In this document: piece by piece, positions 49,101-59,200 of the stretch
Position numbering within the stretch: the first letter of the stretch is position 1
Layout of the letters: each line of letters begins with the position of its first letter
NCBI GenBank assembly: GCA_958450325.1
Contig: OY288243.1
Coordinates: 69,114,606 to 69,178,605, forward strand
Reading direction: 5' to 3'
DNA: 64,000 bases
From: Agrostemma githago
Lineage: Eukaryota; Streptophyta; Magnoliopsida; Caryophyllales; Caryophyllaceae
Made by a program: the position numbers and the translations under genes
Notes under the pieces: generated by a model
Databases searched by the model: none
What the model saw: the letters and a program-made list of their open reading frames with translations, nothing else
What the model was told of the DNA's origin: nothing

Positions 49101-52100
49101 CTCCAATTCTTTCCCATTAGCTATAGCATCAACAAGAGATAGATCACTAGGATCATCATCAATGTCATCAATCTCCTCAACCTTAAAAAAAAAAAAAATC
49201 AAGCATTTTATAATACTATCTAAATAAACTGTGCATTTATTAATTTAAATACCAAATCTAAGCATACAAAGCCAAACATGCATCATTGCATTAGTAAAAA
49301 TGATTTTCCGAAATTCTTGTTCCTCACATTAACATATCAAAGATATAACAAGGATAAAAAGAGGAAATTTATACTGTGCTTCGTATTAAAAAGAATCCAG
49401 GATAATCAAAACAGAAAGGCTTAGCAAAGGATGTGGAGCTAACAAGAACGGGAGAAAAAACTATTGAACTACACAAAACATGCCAACCAAGCAAAATAAT
49501 AATCTGAATCCTAACAGATTTAGCTACAAGCCTACAACCAAATGTACAGCCAAGCTCCATAACTGCCAGAACCTGGACAAAAGAGCAGGTAATACTGATA
49601 TAATTGACCTAATCCAAAGAAAGATAAATTGAAGTGCCTGCTACTAACGGATCATGAATTGATCCCTTAAGGTGACATTAATCAATCGTTCACAGGCATC
49701 AGTAACATTTTATCAAACAAACAAAGGTGCATACCTCGTCCACACCAGGAAATTGAAGTCCCAAAGCTGCAGCTTGCTGAGGAGTACTGGCCAAGTAGAC
49801 TGAAGCCCATTGCTTACTACCAAAAGTAACCTCTTTCGAAGAACCCTCCGAGAATAGCTTATTAAAAGAGCTCCAGTCTGCACTAACATTGTCAGTTAAC
49901 CTCTCGCCACTATCTTCAGCAGCCATTTTTTTCCCCAGGTATCCACTAGCACCTTCCTCCAAAGTTTTACCATGTTTCCTGTGATACAAGTATATTTCAT
50001 CAACTGTTAACCAAAACAAACCCCTGCATATGTCTAGTGAAAAACTCGAAAAGCTGGAGATGAGACACACTTTCTGACAGGCCTTATGGTCTGAAGCCGC
50101 ATTTCAGCTTCTTTAATTGATTCCACAGCTTCTCCTGCAATCTCAGAACCTACCCAATGTGTCCTTTTCTTCCATGCTTCTGTACAGCAACCATTCGGAG
50201 CCTTGCTCTCAATCCATTTATAAATGTTTGGTAGATCAATACCAGCACCATCTAATTGCTCCTATAGAATAAACCGATGAGCAACCATGTAAACATACAG
50301 TGATAAGTAACTCATTCAACAGATTCAATAACAGAAAATTACATAATTACTAATTTACTATCTGCCCAGAATATCACTTTTAACAAAACTACAAACATCT
50401 TAAAACTAGCTTTTGCGCTTTACCATGGTCATTGCATTTACTTAACAAATATACCCGCCGTTCATCTAAGGTGGATAAAAGAAACATCTTTGTCGCTTTT
50501 TGCCTCTTTGTTTATTCCTTTAGGTTCTTGTACAAGATGCAACGTGTGAAAAATAACTATATCAACGATGCATATGTTAGTTGCAAGCGAATTAATCGTT
50601 TATATACTAAATGAATAAACACTAGAAAAGAACTGGACACGTGACGCACTCACAAAGAAAATATTCCCGCCTAAGGTAAAGTACTAATGGGCTGATTACG
50701 ATTGGGGTATCCAAAGACATCACATAAATCTATACTCCCTCCTTCTTGAATAAGCCTCATATTCCTTTTGTGAATTTATTTTTTTTTTGAGTAAGCCCCA
50801 TTTCCTCTTAAGGAAATATTTTCATCTCTATTTCTTTCTCATCACATGCATCATATCAACACTATCGTCTTACTTTTTCACATTTTCTTAACTTTGTGCC
50901 AAACCCATATGGGGTTATTCAAGGAGGGAGTAATAATTATTGATAAAAAAATCTTTTTAAGACGTAGTAAAATTATTGTTAAAAATAGCTCATTAAACTA
51001 TATCTCATATACAAGGTATATTTTATGAAATCTTCTATATAATAACCTTCTACGAAGTATAAACTAGTTGACTATCCAGTAGAAAAGAAAAGAATTAGAC
51101 TAGTGTCGCTCTCTCAAAGAAAACTTTTTTGCTTTAACTAAAGCACTAATGGGTTGATTATGATTCGGTTATCCTTAGACTCTTCAAATTAATCAATAAA
51201 AATTGTTGATAAAAAAAATAATTACTAGACATAAGAAAATTATTGATAAGAATAGTCCAATAAAGTGTCACATCTACGGAGTATATTTTATGAAATCTTT
51301 TATAGTATGATCTTCCAATTTTCTAATACTAATTGAATCAGCACTAGAAAAAAATTGGATGTGTTGCGCGCACAAAGAAATTTTTCACGCCTAAAGTAAA
51401 GGCGTAATTGGATTATTATGATTGAACTATCCAAAGACTTATCGAATAAATCCATAGTAATAATTATCAGTAATTTTTGGGACCCGACCCAAAATGTTCA
51501 ACCCGTTGGATCAATAATATGTATGCGTTAAATACGTTACGATGTTACGTATGAAATGTGAAATAATATATGCATAAAGTATTTTTTTAGTACTTTAAAT
51601 GATAAATATGATTAAAAAATAATTTAATAAATTGTAAATTGACCATACTTATGATAAGTAATGAATATAAATAATATAATAATATTAATATTAAATAAAA
51701 TAAAACTCTAAAAATATATTTTTATCGATATTATAAAAGGTAAAAAAAGTCGAAAAACTATTTATTTTGTAATTTTATTTTATCTAATGCTAAAACTGAT
51801 ACGAGATAGAGTATTATTTATTATATCCACTTCTAAGATTTACTCCCTCCTATTTTCCATTTTCTTCCCTCTTTCTTTATTTAGCTTTTCTTCCCTCTTT
51901 TCTTTTTGGGTTGTACTTTTAATCATTTATTTAACCCTCCTTCAATTATTTATTCTTTCCTTATCACACAAACCCACTAAATTTATCGTCATTACTAACC
52001 ATTATCGTAATAATAAGTTGTGCATTTGGACTAAACCTGGCAAACAAATCGGGCCGTGTCGGGTTCGTATTCGCGTCACGTGTGGTCATGAACCCTTCAA

Positions 52101-53391
52101 CCCGATTAAGTCTCATATCGACCCACTTTCATAAATGGGCCATAAAGTCTTAACCCAAACCAATGAACTTCGTGTCGAGTTCTTGTCGTGTTTTCGCATG
52201 TCAATATTTGGAAATATAAACATATTGATGTGACAAATGAATAAAATAATTTATACAAATTTAATAAATACTCTAGGTTATTGGTGTCAAGTTCATGTTT
52301 TGAAAAATCAAAACACACCCACCCAATTAAATCTCGTGTCGTGTTCGTATCAACCAACTTACATAAATGGGTCATCAAACCTCAACCCAACCCCATTAAT
52401 TTCGAGTCGGGTTTGTGTTGGTTTTCTGGTTGTGTCAATGTTTGTCGGCTCTAAATTTTGCACGAGGCCTAAACAAAACTGTGGTTCTTGCTTGTTTCCA
52501 GACTGCTGATGCATTATGGACAAACAATTTACGGGAGGAAGATGGGAATATAAATGCTCCCTGAAATATAAGTCAATCCCAGACTTTGCAATTACAGGTA
52601 AACTTTGCAAGTGGCAATATAAGTCAATCCCCGATTAATGTGACAAATGACAATGAATTACATAGAATTAGAAAGAAACATGTGCAATATTGCAAGAAAG
52701 TATAACGGGTAAAGAAGATAAGTACACACCAATAAATGGGCGCTGTCTGCTTCGAGCTCATCAAGAGTTGCCTCCCATTCTTCTGTAAATGCTTCCATTT
52801 CATCTTTCACGGCCTTCTCCAGCTATCAATGACCAAACAAAAAATGGTGAGATTAGCAAAACAAATTTGCACATTTATAACCAAACAATTCTACAGAGTA
52901 CTGACATCATCTCCGTGGAGATTTACTGCCAACTCTTCTCGAACTTCCCGTTCAAGCTTCTCCAAGGACTCCTTTTCAAGTGTTTCTTGCGCCTCTGCTG
53001 CCTAGAATGGGAATCAGAAGACAAATGAACAGCATAAAAAACTTGTGAATGACAAAAAAAATCAGAAAAAAGAAAAATTTAGGCATATTAAAAATTGTAA
53101 ATACCTTACTCTCTACTTCTAATAAGTCAGCAATTAGTTCTTCTATTTCTTCTTCAGTCAGGGGGGCCTGAAAAAAATGTTAAACTTTTTTAAAAAAAGG
53201 TAGGCACTGATATCAATTGAAAGTAAAAAATTGGCTTGACTGCGTTAACTTGCCTCGATCAGTGACTTGCCTTCTTCTGATTCTAGCTGCTCATCCTCAT
53301 CACTTGCCTCTTCTGAAAACATTTCTTCAGAGAGCACGTCATCGTCATCATCATTGGTTATCACCTCCTTTCCGTTGGGTTTCTCCTCCAT
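34154..53391 (-). CDS. CHR20: ATRX-type SNF2 chromatin remodeller (CHR20-like), 25 coding exons
   Basis: Nuclear SNF2 ATPase; ATRX homologues deposit histone H3.3 and act at heterochromatin and rDNA. Exons: 53254-53391, 53105-53167, 52906-53001, 52730-52822, 50071-50261, 49735-49978, 49068-49181, 46474-46557, 45306-45731, 44744-45033, 43532-43622, 43174-43389, 40830-40949, 40434-40600, 39230-39368, 38210-38359, 38072-38127, 37690-37993, 37010-37142, 36641-36696, 36289-36515, 35832-36035, 35664-35742, 35314-35582, 34154-34565. They total 4362 nt, 1453 aa, close to the Arabidopsis homologue. Visible: acidic N-terminus; Cys-rich ADD zinc finger (about 446-545); Walker A HTMGLGKT (about 713); DEAH (about 833); GSPLQN; helicase C motifs TRAGALGINLF and QAIFRAWRYGQ. 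All phases join without a stop. Splice sites were chosen by eye; exon 1 uses a GC donor. Confidence 0.93.
39826..40322. mobile_element. hAT-type MITE in intron 14 of the ATRX-type gene
   Basis: A perfect 8-bp duplication AATGCAAG (39818-39825 and 40323-40330) flanks 497 bp whose ends are inverted repeats: TAGGGGTGTCAACG and the complement of TAGGGGTGTAAACA. Both arms are rich in GAGCTCGGCTCG words; the centre is AT-rich. Eight base pairs and a TAGGGGTG end are typical for hAT. It lies between exons 14 and 15 and removes no coding sequence. Confidence 0.92.
41382..41600. mobile_element. Degenerate Stowaway-like MITE in intron 12
   Basis: The left end CTCCCTCCGTCTCTCC and the inner words GAGGCTCACCTC and GTGAGCCTTGTAAAGAG mirror each other, but the right end has lost the GGAGGGAG form. 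Bounds are approximate. Confidence 0.4.
41937..42194. mobile_element. Stowaway MITE in intron 12
   Basis: Inverted ends CTTCCTCCATTCAACTCCAATT and AATTGGAGTTGAAGGGAGGGAG, flanked by TA on both sides (41935-41936 and 42195-42196). Length 258 bp. Confidence 0.85.
42348..42534. mobile_element. Stowaway MITE in intron 12
   Basis: Inverted ends CTCCCTCCGTTCCAATGAAT and the complement at 42515-42534, flanked by TA. A second copy of the inner arm word (GGCAAACAATTCATTG) precedes the right end, so the right arm is partly duplicated. Length 187 bp. Confidence 0.92.
43779..43869. mobile_element. Short Stowaway MITE in intron 11
   Basis: Ninety-one bp with 28-bp near-perfect inverted ends (CTCCCTCCAGACACTATTTT and mirror) flanked by TA (43777-43778 and 43870-43871). 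Related copies occur at about 61100-61194 and, with a different inner sequence, at 47948. Confidence 0.9.
44107..44394. mobile_element. Tourist-like MITE, purine-rich arms, intron 10
   Basis: Ends GGGTATGTTTGGAT and the complement of GGGTGTGTTTGGAT, with TTA at the left flank and TAA at the right. The left arm is a run of GGAAAGGGAGGG words and the right arm its pyrimidine mirror, so the single strand could fold fully. 288 bp, no coding frame. The superfamily is inferred from the end sequence and 3-bp flank. Confidence 0.75.
47009..47034 (-). mobile_element. Putative Helitron 3' end, minus orientation, intron 7
   Basis: On the minus strand, GCAACGCACGGGC can form a hairpin; it is followed by TTTCAACCTAG and T, the CTRR|T form of a Helitron end. 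The matching 5' end was not found. Confidence 0.42.
47948..48246. mobile_element. Stowaway MITE in intron 7
   Basis: Inverted ends CTCTCTCCGGTTTTTAATT and AATTAAAAACCGGAGGGAG; subterminal TTGCCCC and GGGGCAA also pair. TA flanks both sides (47946-47947, 48247-48248). Length 299 bp. Confidence 0.9.
48332..48587. mobile_element. Degenerate Stowaway-like MITE in intron 7
   Basis: The left end CTTCCTCCATATATCTTTCC and right GGAAGATATATTAAAAATGGAG mirror each other with mismatches. TA lies on both sides. Bounds are approximate. Confidence 0.55.
50735..50930. mobile_element. Stowaway MITE in intron 4
   Basis: Inverted ends CTCCCTCCTTCTTGAATAAG and the complement of the right end (TTATTCAAGGAGGGAG), TA on both sides. 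Length 196 bp. Confidence 0.9.
52034..52470. repeat. Diverged duplicated block in intron 4
   Basis: Words GTGTCGGGTTCGT, CAACCCGATTAA, ATAAATGGGCCAT and ACCCAAACC at 52060-52165 recur in the same order and diverged form at 52330-52420, about 260 bp apart. It may be part of a GC-rich MITE; no target duplication was found. Confidence 0.45.
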
Positions 53392-54060
53392 CAATATATG
53401 CTATATGCCTAAATATGGCATAAACAAATACACTTAGCAGAGTAACCACCAAATGAGCTTTCTCACCAACAAAGATAGATCATAAAATTGCAGTCAAAAC
53501 AAATCAGTAAGTCGTGTCTGTATTATACAACATCAATCATACGAAAAGCAGCTACAAATCATACGACATCAATCAATTATACGAAAAGCAGCTGCAAAAT
53601 CCCCAAATAAGAGGAACCAAGTTCTTTAACCCTAGAAATTAAACTACTCAGTAAACATAATTAAAACTAATCTAATTATTAATCTACCCATTATTAATAA
53701 ATATTAACATTATACGGAGTAATAAACAATAAAATCGACAACTAAATAAGTTAAAACAATGAAGTTCAAATACAGTAATAAAAATGAAAGAGAAGGAAGG
53801 AGAAAGTTACAGTACCAAGTTTGGAGAAACAGAACGACGAGAATTAAGAAGCAGGAGGATTTCTATTCCTACTGCTACGCCTTTTCTAGTTTCTACTACC
53901 AGTACTCTAAAACCTACTGTATCACCCTTCCCAAAACCTACTGTATCTATCTGTCTCTCTCCTTCAGAAAATTAATATACTCGTTTTGTTCAAATTTCAA
54001 ATGCTACGGTTTGCTTTTACAGGAAAATTTTGACACGGAGAATTTTTAATTTACTCTTAA
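53392..54060 (-). promoter_or_regulatory. 5' UTR and promoter region of the ATRX-type gene
   Basis: Upstream of ATG 53391. A possible 5' UTR intron runs from a donor CTTG|GTACTG (exon end 53816) to an acceptor TTTAG|GCATATAG near 53404. That would put the first exon at roughly 53816-53990. These sites fit consensus but have no coding support. A LINE fragment begins about 400 bp further upstream. Confidence 0.35.
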
Positions 54061-54399
54061 AACGAATCAAACAAGATATCACGTCATTATATTTTCTTTT
54101 GTAAATTATCGGGAATATTAACGTTTTTCTTTAATTGTTGATAGTGTTCAAATGGAAACGTAGCTAGTTTTGGCAATTATGTCATCAACGTAACAGAAAC
54201 CAAAGAGATAAATAATGCGAGTATTTTGAGCAAAGTAAAATAAAGAGGGGTTTGACAAAGATTGGAGAAACCAAATGAGAGTAAAAAGTACTCCGTATGT
54301 TATTACGATGTTATTATTACGAGAAATTAAAATACCAAATTCATATTTACCATACTTAGAAAACATAATTGTCATTGTTCTCTTAATCGAGATGAACAG

Positions 54400-55450
54400 G
54401 AGCCATCTGATTACAAGAAAGAAAAGAAGCTGTGGACGGGCATTTGGCAAGCTAATGTGTTACCTCGTGTTAAGGCGTTTTTCTGGCAGCTTTGTTCGGA
54501 CGCGCTCCCCACTAATTTTAATATTGCCCGACGTGTGTCCCAAGGTATTGTCTCCGAGAGTGCCGTTTGTCCGGTTTGTGTTAGCGAGGTGGAGACTAGT
54601 CTCCATCTCGTTAAGGGGTGTGGTTGGGGGGGAGGGGTATGGGATGGGTTGGGGGTGGAGATAAAAAAGGAAGATGGGCATGAGCGGGTGAGGGAGTGGG
54701 TGGAAGATGTGTGGAGGGAGATGGAGGAAGAGGAGCGAGGGAAGTTAATGACAGGATGCTGGGCTATGTGGGAGGCGAGGAATAAGTGGGTATTTGATGG
54801 GGTTCGGGTCAATGGTGATCGCGTGGTTAGGAGAGTTTTGGATGTGATGAGGGAAGTGGAGGAGGGGAATGGCAAGGTTAGGAGTGGTGAGATGCAGACG
54901 AAGGCCGACATGGAGACAGATAAGGTGGGACGGTGGAAAAAACCGAGAGGAGGAAGGGTTAAAGTCAATTGTGACGCAAGCTTGTGGAGCGGGGGTTTTG
55001 GGGGTAGGGTTCGTTTGTAGGGCGGATGACGATCAATTCCTGTGGGGAGGGAGTGCAAGGAGTAGAGAGGGTTGGGAAGTCCGGGAGGCGGAAGCGGAGG
55101 CGATCCTGGCGGGTATGAAGGAAGCTCGAAGGCGAGGTAATGCGGTTCTGGACATGGAAACCGATTGTAAGGAGATTGTTGACACATTGAAGAGTGGAAT
55201 TCAAGGAAGAAATGACTTCTTTCGTCTGGTGGCCGAGATTAAGGATTTAAGCAAGGAGTTCGAAGAAGTAACATGGACGGCTATCCCTAGAGAGTGTAAC
55301 AGAGTGGCACACGAGTTGGCTCGATTCTATTTTGGTCGAGTTGAGTCGAGGGTTTGGCGGGCGGGTCTTCTAGACTACATTTCGGTTCTTATTTTAGCTA
55401 AGTCTATTGATGCTATGTAATCCCAAGTATTGGGTTTCAAAAAAAAAAAA
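54400..55450 (+). pseudogene. 5'-truncated LINE fragment with zf-RVT and RNase H domains
   Basis: The frame from about 54410 (LWTGIWQANVLPRVKAFFWQLCSDALPTN) gives the zf-RVT segment (CPVCVSEVETSLHLVKGC), then a linker rich in Glu/Arg, KVNCDAS at the RNase H start, and after a frame change near 55015 the rest (VREAEAEAILAGMKEA, METDCKEIVDTL, RECNRVAHELARF) to TAA 55418-55420. An A12 tail begins at 55440. The 5' limit is not sharp and I found no clear duplication. It lies between the promoter of the remodeller and the malic enzyme 3' end. It is a dead fragment. Confidence 0.85.
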
Positions 55451-56212
55451 CATATTAATGTATGTCCACTGGACACACGTTAGAAAAATCGTTTATCTAT
55501 TAATGTTGTCAGGATTGTATTTAATTCGAAAACCCCATTTATGGCCTATATAAAGTTTGGGTGGGTAAGGGGGGACGAGATTCCAAGTTTTATTATAGAT
55601 AAGGGCAAAAAATTCATTCATGGCAAAGTGCCACTATATGTCATTAAGGGCTTGTTTGGTGGACGAGGGTAATATCGAAAATTTTGGAAAATTTTAAGCA
55701 TGATTGAATAACATGAAAGTAATAAAGTAGGTAAAAATAATTCTATTTATTTACTTATTCCATTTTACGTTTCAATCATTTATTTACATTTCTATACTGA
55801 ATTGTTTTTATTTATTGGTAATTCGATCATCCAAATAATCAATAGTTCACTCGTCATCCAATAACAATAATTCAATCTCAAATGAGCCTTTCCTTTCTCG
55901 ATCTTTGTGCCAAAAAATGTAAACAAATGAGGAAGCGGAGGGAGCATGATACAAAATATATTAGGCACATTTTATTTAAAATCATACAGGAGTAATAAAA
56001 CACGTCCGTGCAACTTGCACGGGTAGTTACAGGAGCAACGCTCAGCCCTTCCTTCTCTCAGTGCACAATTGCACATACACATACACGCACGCATACAACC
56101 TCAAACAGACACACTTATTACAAGCTTTATACTAATACACGCTAATAACAGTAATTTAGTTGATGGCGGAAACGAGTAGACCGTAATGGAAGTAATACGC
56201 TTTGTGGCTTGT
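55451..56212. other. Intergenic sequence and 3' flank of the malic enzyme gene
   Basis: No gene is supported. A CCGTGCAACTTGCACGGG palindrome lies at about 56008-56025, similar to the hairpins at putative Helitron ends but without a CTAG terminus beside it. The malic enzyme 3' UTR probably lies at 56000-56212. Confidence 0.45.
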
Positions 56213-59200
56213 TTAACGGTAACTCCGATATATGGGGCTGTACATGCAACTCTCTGCATACTTGAACAGATTCTCAGGACGAGGAAGTCTAGTCGCCAAG
56301 CCTACAAAAGCAGTACATACAGCCATGTAAAATTTTACGGCAACCTAAGAAGCACGCACAAACAGTTTATGAATAGGGTGTTTTTGAGTTTTGTTAGAGC
56401 ACGTGCACGTACCTAAATCATAGGCCTTAGCTGCAACATTAGCAGCAATATGAGCTGATATCTTCCTTATATTTGAAAAGGGTGGATAAATCATCCCTTT
56501 CTTATAGTTCTCTTCACTTACTTGCCCGGCTAAAGCTTCCGCTGTCATCAAAAAACAATTTGTATGTTATCATAATGTAGACACGCTGGAAATGTTGGCT
56601 ATGGGATGCTGGAAATCTCGGATAAATCTATTTAGCTTTACTTGGTAAAATGACTTACAAGCTGCCAGAAGCATATCATCATGGACTCGGATTGCACCAG
56701 ATATTACCAAACCAAAGCCAAATCCAGGGAAAATGTATGCATTATTGGCCTATTAATGTTTATATAACCAGTCATTTTATCATTCTCGTTGAAAATTTCA
56801 GTAAGGAAACAAATGCAGGGATAATAATGCTCCGTACCTGGCCTGGAACAAAAGTTTTACCCTCGTATTCAACAGGGTCAAATGGACTGCCACTAGCAAA
56901 TATCGCACGTCCCTATTACAGGTAACAGAGAAAAAAACATTTATGGTTAACAGCCTGTACATCATACATGAAGCGTTTTACATGTTTTCTTGACATCTTA
57001 CCTTGCTCCAGGTGTAAGCATCCTCGGCAGTGCATTCTGATTGTGATGTAGGATTCGAGAGAGCCATAATAAGAGGTTTCTGGACCATGATGTTGTGAAC
57101 AGTTAGTTTTTTTTACTAATGGTAGAAGATATACAAAATGAAACCTAATAAAGGTAAGAGAAGCAGCACAAGAATTCATGTATAAAATTGCCTTTAGCTA
57201 ATGTTAATGTAAAACCTTGCGTTTTCGCATATTAACATCTACATTGTGTTCAGGACAGCTTTCTTATATTGAAAGATCGTCTACTGTCTTATCTTCAGAC
57301 AGTTTTCAAGAGACTTGGTCAGTTATTATAGTTTAGTTACATTCCTGAAATTTTGTTTATTGGGCAGCAGGAGTTAACTGGAGTACCTCATTAAAAGTGG
57401 TCATAGCTTCAATAACTTCTTTGGTAAATGTTCTTCCAACTCCAGATGAACCAATCAATACGGTTGGCTTAATTGCCTGAATATGATAATAGCACACAAT
57501 AATTAAGACAGACACAAAGCAACATGTCAAAGAAGCACATAAGCTATTGAAATCGATCATTTTGTAAGCTTTAAAGTTGCACCTTGACAGCACTAATGAG
57601 ATCACCGAGAAGTTCATGTTCATGAGCCCAAGGCTTCTTGAACTCTTGGAGTGAATCCTTCCTAGAGCTAACAATCAACCCCTGCCAAAAAAAAACGTCA
57701 CTTTTAGAGGGTCGACAAACATTGAAGTCCATGAAAATGTCTTTAGGCATATTGGTGAATGATTTCGGACCTTAGAGTCCACAAGCCAAATCTTCTTGCG
57801 AGTTTCTTCCACTGGTGCTTTTGTCTATGATAAAAAATGTCAAACTGAGTCAGTCATTTTCCTCCCTCAGAGCGCAGAGTTTCTCGATATGTATATGTAT
57901 CATACCTGTTTGCACATCTCCAAGGCAATAAGCTCAGCAATTCCTGTACCCGCCTACATGAAAATAATTTTTCACAGTCGCAAGTTTGATTTACTGTCAG
58001 TGATCTCAGATTTTAAACAAGTTTTTTGATCCTATAAACTGCCATAAATAAGGAAAAAAAACAGAACGATTAATGGCTACAAGTGAACTTTAATTTGTTC
58101 TTACTTCACCAGCTCCAAGGAATAAGAACTTTTGTTCAGCCAAGTTTCCGCCGAGTAATTTCAGTGCTGCAACGACTCCTGCAAGAACAACTGATGCAGT
58201 TCCCTATCCAGAAAAGGAAGTCAAATCATTTCTCTTATGTATACTCGGTGTACGAAAACATCATAATTGGAATGAATGTTAACGTACCTGAATATCATCA
58301 TTGAATACAAGATGACTTTTGCTGTATTTCGAGAGCAACTTGAAAGCATTGTGATTGGCAAAATCTTCAAACTGAATATGATCAGGGTGTTAAAATGAAG
58401 AAAAAAATGAAGAAAAAAGAAAGCTAGACAGTAGAGCGACCTTGAAAAATAAGAAAAAAAGAGGTCACTGCACCTGTACGAGAACTTTTTCACCATAGTT
58501 TTGCTTTACTGCACTCATAAATTCTTCAAGAAGCTCATCATATTCCTATAGTTGTTTTTACAAATCTCAGTACAAGGCAAGACATGACATGATACCACGA
58601 TTCACAATGCAAAGCCAACCTGTCCAGTTGCTCTTTTCTGCCTTAGGCCAATGTAAAACTCATCTTTTAGCAATTGCTCATTGTTTGTCCCGACATCAAT
58701 GGTAACCGGCAAGCACTGTCCGTATAAAGCAGATAAGTTTGTTGCTTCAAGAACTGCCAAAAGAAATATTTACCCATGATAGGATAAAGATGATTCTTAC
58801 AGATGAAGGACGAACTCCTCCAAGTGCTGCATAAAGAGCTAGTTTGCCCACGGGGATCCCCATTCCCTGATAACATCTTATGTTAGTGCCCGACTCCAAG
58901 ACTAAGTGAAAGTATCATTTCAGGAAAAAAAGATATATACAGAGTACATTTCAGGAATACGTCTAGTCTAGCGTAGAAGTTTCATCGAATTAGTTTTAGG
59001 TACCTGACAACCAAGGTCTCCAAGACCCAATATGCGCTCACCATCGGTCACAACAATGACTTGAACAGTTCTCTCGGGCCAATTTTTCAATACTTCAAGG
59101 ATCTTTCCCCTATACGTGAGAGACAATCAGTAGAAGCCTTCCTAACACCATGAAAAACGCTACAAATACACAGCAAAGAAAGAAATGAACACACTTCTCC

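Noticed and set aside
54411..55187. 258-codon Pro/Ser-rich minus-strand frame
   Set aside because: Antisense shadow of the plus-strand LINE fragment, which has clear zf-RVT and RNase H motifs.
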